A DNA stretch of 16,643 nucleotides from Erysipelotrichaceae bacterium. Lineage in GTDB: Bacteria > Bacillota_I > Bacilli_A > Erysipelotrichales > Erysipelotrichaceae. A program made the position numbers and the translations under genes. Positions 14,133-16,643 of this stretch are shown piece after piece (positions within the stretch are counted from its first letter, which is position 1; each line of letters opens with the position of its first letter). The notes beneath the pieces were generated by a model. The model was given only the letters and a program-made list of their open reading frames with translations, had not been told where the DNA came from and did not search any database. The stretch lies in contig JAFZQL010000120.1 in assembly GCA_017620435.1 (NCBI GenBank), positions 1 to 16,643 on the forward strand, read 5' to 3'.

Positions 14133-14810
14133 CTAGAAGAACAGCGAACAGGCGATCAGGATCTGTCCGATGTAGTAGAGTGTCAGATTGGCGATACGAA
14201 GGGAGAACTTCGTGACCCCGGAGAAGGTGTTGAAGATCAGCACGACATCGGATGCGGTAAACAGCACTGCACCGATCGCATAGATGACGGCTCTTCTGCT
14301 TGGCGTGAAGAAGGCAATGCCTAAGGCGATCACCGTCATGATGAAGACCGCGCCAAGATAGAAGACACCGAAGATCTTGAAGGCTTTCTTGACTTCCATC
14401 GTCTTAAAGATGTACGCCAGCAGTCCGGCCGCTACAAGAGCTCCCGCAGCGATGCAGTACCAGATCCAGACATGTCTTGCTTGCGGGATCAGAGCCAGGA
14501 GGTAGAGGATATGTCCAATCAGGAAAGCCACGATTCCGGCAAGAAAGATCTTCTGCCCCTGCTTCGGGAAGACATATCGAAGGTTCAGCAGGATGTCGCC
14601 GATCATGCCGAACAGCAGACCGAAGAAGAACTGTCTGTTGAACGGATTGTTTACGGTCTGAAAGGCAGTGTAGCCGATCAGCACGAACATCAGTGATGCT
14701 GTACCTTTCAGAATATCGGCAAGAAGATATCTCTCCTCATGTTCGCTCTTGATAAACAGAGCCTGTAAAACAAAACCGGCAATGATGTAAAGGTAAATGA
14801 TTGGTTTCAT
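14133..14810 (-). CDS. YhhN/TMEM86-family membrane protein (lysoplasmalogenase-like)
   Basis: This is a 225-residue polytopic protein with about eight predicted membrane helices and few charged loops. It fits the YhhN/TMEM86 family: GMIGDILLNL at 68-77 with the conserved G-D, FLIGHILYLLAL at 96-107 with H100, GAVLFTASDVVLIF at 180-193 with D188, and a C-terminal YYIGQILIACSL. Animal TMEM86 members are lysoplasmalogenases that cleave vinyl-ether lysolipids; the role in bacteria is largely inferred. The start at 14810 is preferred because GAGAGA lies six bases upstream and MKPIIYLYII opens the first helix. A longer frame from 14843 adds a charged 11-residue leader and overlaps the upstream hydrolase gene. 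It is the last gene of the operon, 19 bases after the hydrolase. Confidence 0.8.
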   Translation of the reverse strand: MKPIIYLYIIAGFVLQALFIKSEHEERYLLADILKGTASLMFVLIGYTAFQTVNNPFNRQFFFGLLFGMIGDILLNLRYVFPKQGQKIFLAGIVAFLIGHILYLLALIPQARHVWIWYCIAAGALVAAGLLAYIFKTMEVKKAFKIFGVFYLGAVFIMTVIALGIAFFTPSRRAVIYAIGAVLFTASDVVLIFNTFSGVTKFSLRIANLTLYYIGQILIACSLFF

Positions 14811-14829
14811 AACAGATCTCTCTTTCTCT

Positions 14830-15744
14830 CTATAACATATCACACTTCTTCAGGAAGTCTTTTAAGATCGCTTCGTATCCTTCCGGATCGCTGACGATGG
14901 AACGGGCATGCTCAGCTCCGTCAAACAGGTGCAGCTCGCTGTTTTTGTTTCGGCATACGGCAAGCATGTCCTTGCTGTGATGACAGTCGATGAGAGTGTC
15001 CGCATTTCCGTGCATGAAACAGATCGGCACATCGGCATCCTTAACAACCCTGATCGGCGATGTTCCTTTGACATCGTAGTGATAGCGCACCTTGGCGATC
15101 TGACATACCGTCCAGACAACAAGAGATGAAAATATACCCATGCTCTTTCTGACAAACTCTTTAAACAGAACGACGCTGTCGGCAAAAGGACAGTCGGCAA
15201 TCACAAAGTCCGGTTTCATATACTGCAGCACCAGCAGGGAAGTTGCCGCACCCATGGATTCCCCATGGATACCGATGATGCAGTCCTCACCGAATTTCTC
15301 TTTCGTAAACCTGAAGATATCTCTAAGATCTTTGGCTTCTTCCTGACCAAGGGTACAGATATCCCCGGTAGAATCACCGAAGTGTCTCTCATCAAAAATA
15401 ACGGCATGATATCCGGCCCTGTAAAACAGATCGGCATACTTCAGACAGGCATAACGGTTGGCGGTATGACCGTGGGCGATGATAGCGACCTTATTGCCTT
15501 TAGGATGATCGTTCCGGATGATCTCTCCCTTGATGGTGACGCCGTTGACATCCAGCGAGAAATCCTCTCTGTGCCACTCATTGTCGTATTTGTCGAAAGC
15601 GTCTTTAAAACCCTTGCCGATCTCATAGTTGCGCAGCTCGGAAAAAGAATACTGTTTCGGCAGGATGACGATATTCAGACATTTCTGGGCAATACGGAAC
15701 AGGACGATGAGAAGTATCGCAAGTATCAGTAAAAGGATGATCAT
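14830..15744 (-). CDS. Membrane-anchored alpha/beta hydrolase (serine aminopeptidase S33-like)
   Basis: This 304-residue protein begins with one hydrophobic helix (residues 1-17), probably an uncleaved N-terminal anchor, followed by an alpha/beta hydrolase domain. Landmarks are IIAHGHTANRY (88-98, oxyanion loop), FDERHFGDSTG (117-127), the nucleophile elbow GIHGESMGAA with S163 (158-167), the acid in HGNADTLI with D249 and the base in GAEHARS with H279. The triad is complete. Relatives are anchored esterases, lipases or peptidases of unknown substrate that are common in Firmicutes. The start is two bases after the stop of the MFS gene, with only a weak purine-rich ribosome site, so translation may be coupled. 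Position between a transporter and a lysolipid-enzyme-like protein hints at lipid or ester turnover (inference). Confidence 0.88.
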   Translation of the reverse strand: MIILLLILAILLIVLFRIAQKCLNIVILPKQYSFSELRNYEIGKGFKDAFDKYDNEWHREDFSLDVNGVTIKGEIIRNDHPKGNKVAIIAHGHTANRYACLKYADLFYRAGYHAVIFDERHFGDSTGDICTLGQEEAKDLRDIFRFTKEKFGEDCIIGIHGESMGAATSLLVLQYMKPDFVIADCPFADSVVLFKEFVRKSMGIFSSLVVWTVCQIAKVRYHYDVKGTSPIRVVKDADVPICFMHGNADTLIDCHHSKDMLAVCRNKNSELHLFDGAEHARSIVSDPEGYEAILKDFLKKCDML

Positions 15745-15746
15745 AC

Positions 15747-16643
15747 TTATTTGTTTCTTTCTTTTGCCGCAAGCAGCAGCGGAACAAAGGTCATCAGGAT
15801 CAGCAGGGTCGATACCAGGAACAGGACATTGGTCGGCAGATAGGCGGTCAGACCGTTGCTGTCAAGGATCTCGCCGTTGTTCTTGATGATCGGGTTGGCG
15901 ATGAACGGAGAAACGATCCACGGGATCAGAACGAAGAAGACGATACGGAAGCCTTCAAACTGTCCCTTGGAGTCTTCCGGGAAGAGTTGTTTCATCCAGA
16001 CGGAAGTTACCTGCATGAACATGATGTAGCCGCAGCCGAAGAAGAACAGTCCCACCAGCAAAGGAATATTCAGGATCGTCGTAGGATCGATGAATTCCGG
16101 CTTGCCGAAGACGCCCAGGATACCGACGCCGATCATGCTCAGAACGATGGAGATCGATGCCGCCAGAACATATCTGTTCTTGTTCAGCAGCCTGGATGCA
16201 GGGATGACCGACAGCATACCTAATATCAGCGCGATGCCCTGAATGATGCCAATGTCATCGGCCTTGAATCCCAGGTAGTAGATCATGTAGTTGCCGACAT
16301 GCGGATAATAGACGTTGAATGCGATAAAGTAGACGGTCAGGACGATGAAGACCCAGACCAGCTGTTTTCTCTTGAACAGTTCATTGAAATCGAACGCCGA
16401 GAAGAGCTGTTTCCAGAAACCGCCTTCCTTGTTCGGCCTCAGGTTCTCGGAATCCTTGACCACAAACAATGAAAGAACACCCAGCAGGATGACCGCTCCG
16501 CCGAAAGCGATGAACAGACGCATGTAGTTGTCGTTGGCACCGATCAGCAGGCCTCCCGCAACCGTACCGATGATGGTACCGATGATCGGCTGTGTCGCCA
16601 GCGCAGCACCGATCCCTCCGGCATTCTCCTCGTTCATCATGTC
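15747..16643 (-). CDS. MFS transporter, C-terminal part (5' end outside window)
   Basis: The frame runs off the window at 16643; the Met codons near the edge are unlikely to be the true start because only about the last eight of twelve helices are present. Visible are a small-residue-rich helix (GIGAALATQPIIGTIIGTVAGGLLIG, read in two parts), a following helix before the central loop with LFKRKQLVWVFIVLTVYFIAF, then paired helices to a basic C-terminus. The loop VIPASRLLNKNRYVLAA resembles the MFS loop motif between helices 8 and 9. The general plan, with a long central loop ending in F-x-x-K-Q, resembles sugar-cation-symporter-like MFS members, but the substrate cannot be told. It is the first visible gene of the operon that continues into the anchored hydrolase and the YhhN-like gene. 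Confidence 0.82.
   Translation of the reverse strand, partial: DMMNEENAGGIGAALATQPIIGTIIGTVAGGLLIGANDNYMRLFIAFGGAVILLGVLSLFVVKDSENLRPNKEGGFWKQLFSAFDFNELFKRKQLVWVFIVLTVYFIAFNVYYPHVGNYMIYYLGFKADDIGIIQGIALILGMLSVIPASRLLNKNRYVLAASISIVLSMIGVGILGVFGKPEFIDPTTILNIPLLVGLFFFGCGYIMFMQVTSVWMKQLFPEDSKGQFEGFRIVFFVLIPWIVSPFIANPIIKNNGEILDSNGLTAYLPTNVLFLVSTLLILMTFVPLLLAAKERNK

Noticed and set aside
14811..14843. Longer start for the YhhN-like gene at 14843
   Set aside because: It would add a charged leader overlapping the upstream hydrolase gene and lacks a ribosome site; ATG 14810 has GAGAGA at good spacing.
1..16643. CRISPR arrays, insertion sequences, tRNA or rRNA genes, attachment sites
   Set aside because: No regularly spaced DNA repeats, transposase genes, terminal inverted repeats or tRNA-like folds were recognised; all longer stretches are coding.

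Overview
The window looks like a chromosomal segment of a low-to-mid GC Firmicute, possibly an Erysipelotrichia-type gut or oral bacterium. The signs are dense gene packing, strong AGGAGG-type ribosome sites, short intrinsic terminators and AGA-rich arginine codons. The taxon is an inference and cannot be fixed from the sequence alone. No RNA gene, CRISPR array, insertion sequence or phage gene was seen.

Positions 1-6284 (+ strand) hold one tight catabolic-looking operon: a PfkB-type kinase cut by the window edge, a SIS-domain protein, a YjbQ/UPF0047 protein, a second SIS protein, a second YjbQ protein, a TrpF-like TIM barrel, an intact PfkB kinase and an inosine/uridine-type nucleoside hydrolase, ending at an intrinsic terminator (6310-6334). 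Most gene junctions overlap or lie within 20 bases. The SIS+YjbQ pair is duplicated in tandem, and one YjbQ copy has lost the family's conserved histidine. The TrpF-like protein lacks the usual catalytic Cys, and the first kinase has Asn where PfkB kinases have the catalytic Asp. The set combines N-glycosidase, sugar kinase, Amadori-type isomerase and FrlB-like deglycase/isomerase folds. This suggests an uncharacterised pathway that breaks down an N-glycoside or glycosylamine; that is inference and the substrate is unknown.

Positions 6337-8273 (- strand) hold a two-gene unit: an alpha/beta hydrolase followed by an M20D-type amidohydrolase, which converges on the terminator of the + operon.

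Positions 8354-14000 (- strand) hold an ABC exporter-like pair with one base between the genes. The first gene is a LolD/MacB-type ATPase carrying an N-terminal cysteine-rich GAF domain. The second is a 1478-residue FtsX-type permease with a huge extracytoplasmic insert: coiled coil, then about five degenerate ~96-100-residue helical repeats, then coiled coil. A promoter (14045-14081) and an intrinsic terminator (8316-8343) bracket the pair.

Positions 14133-16643 (- strand) hold an operon of an MFS transporter (cut by the window edge), a membrane-anchored alpha/beta hydrolase and a YhhN/TMEM86-family membrane protein, ending in a perfect 12-bp hairpin terminator (14080-14107).
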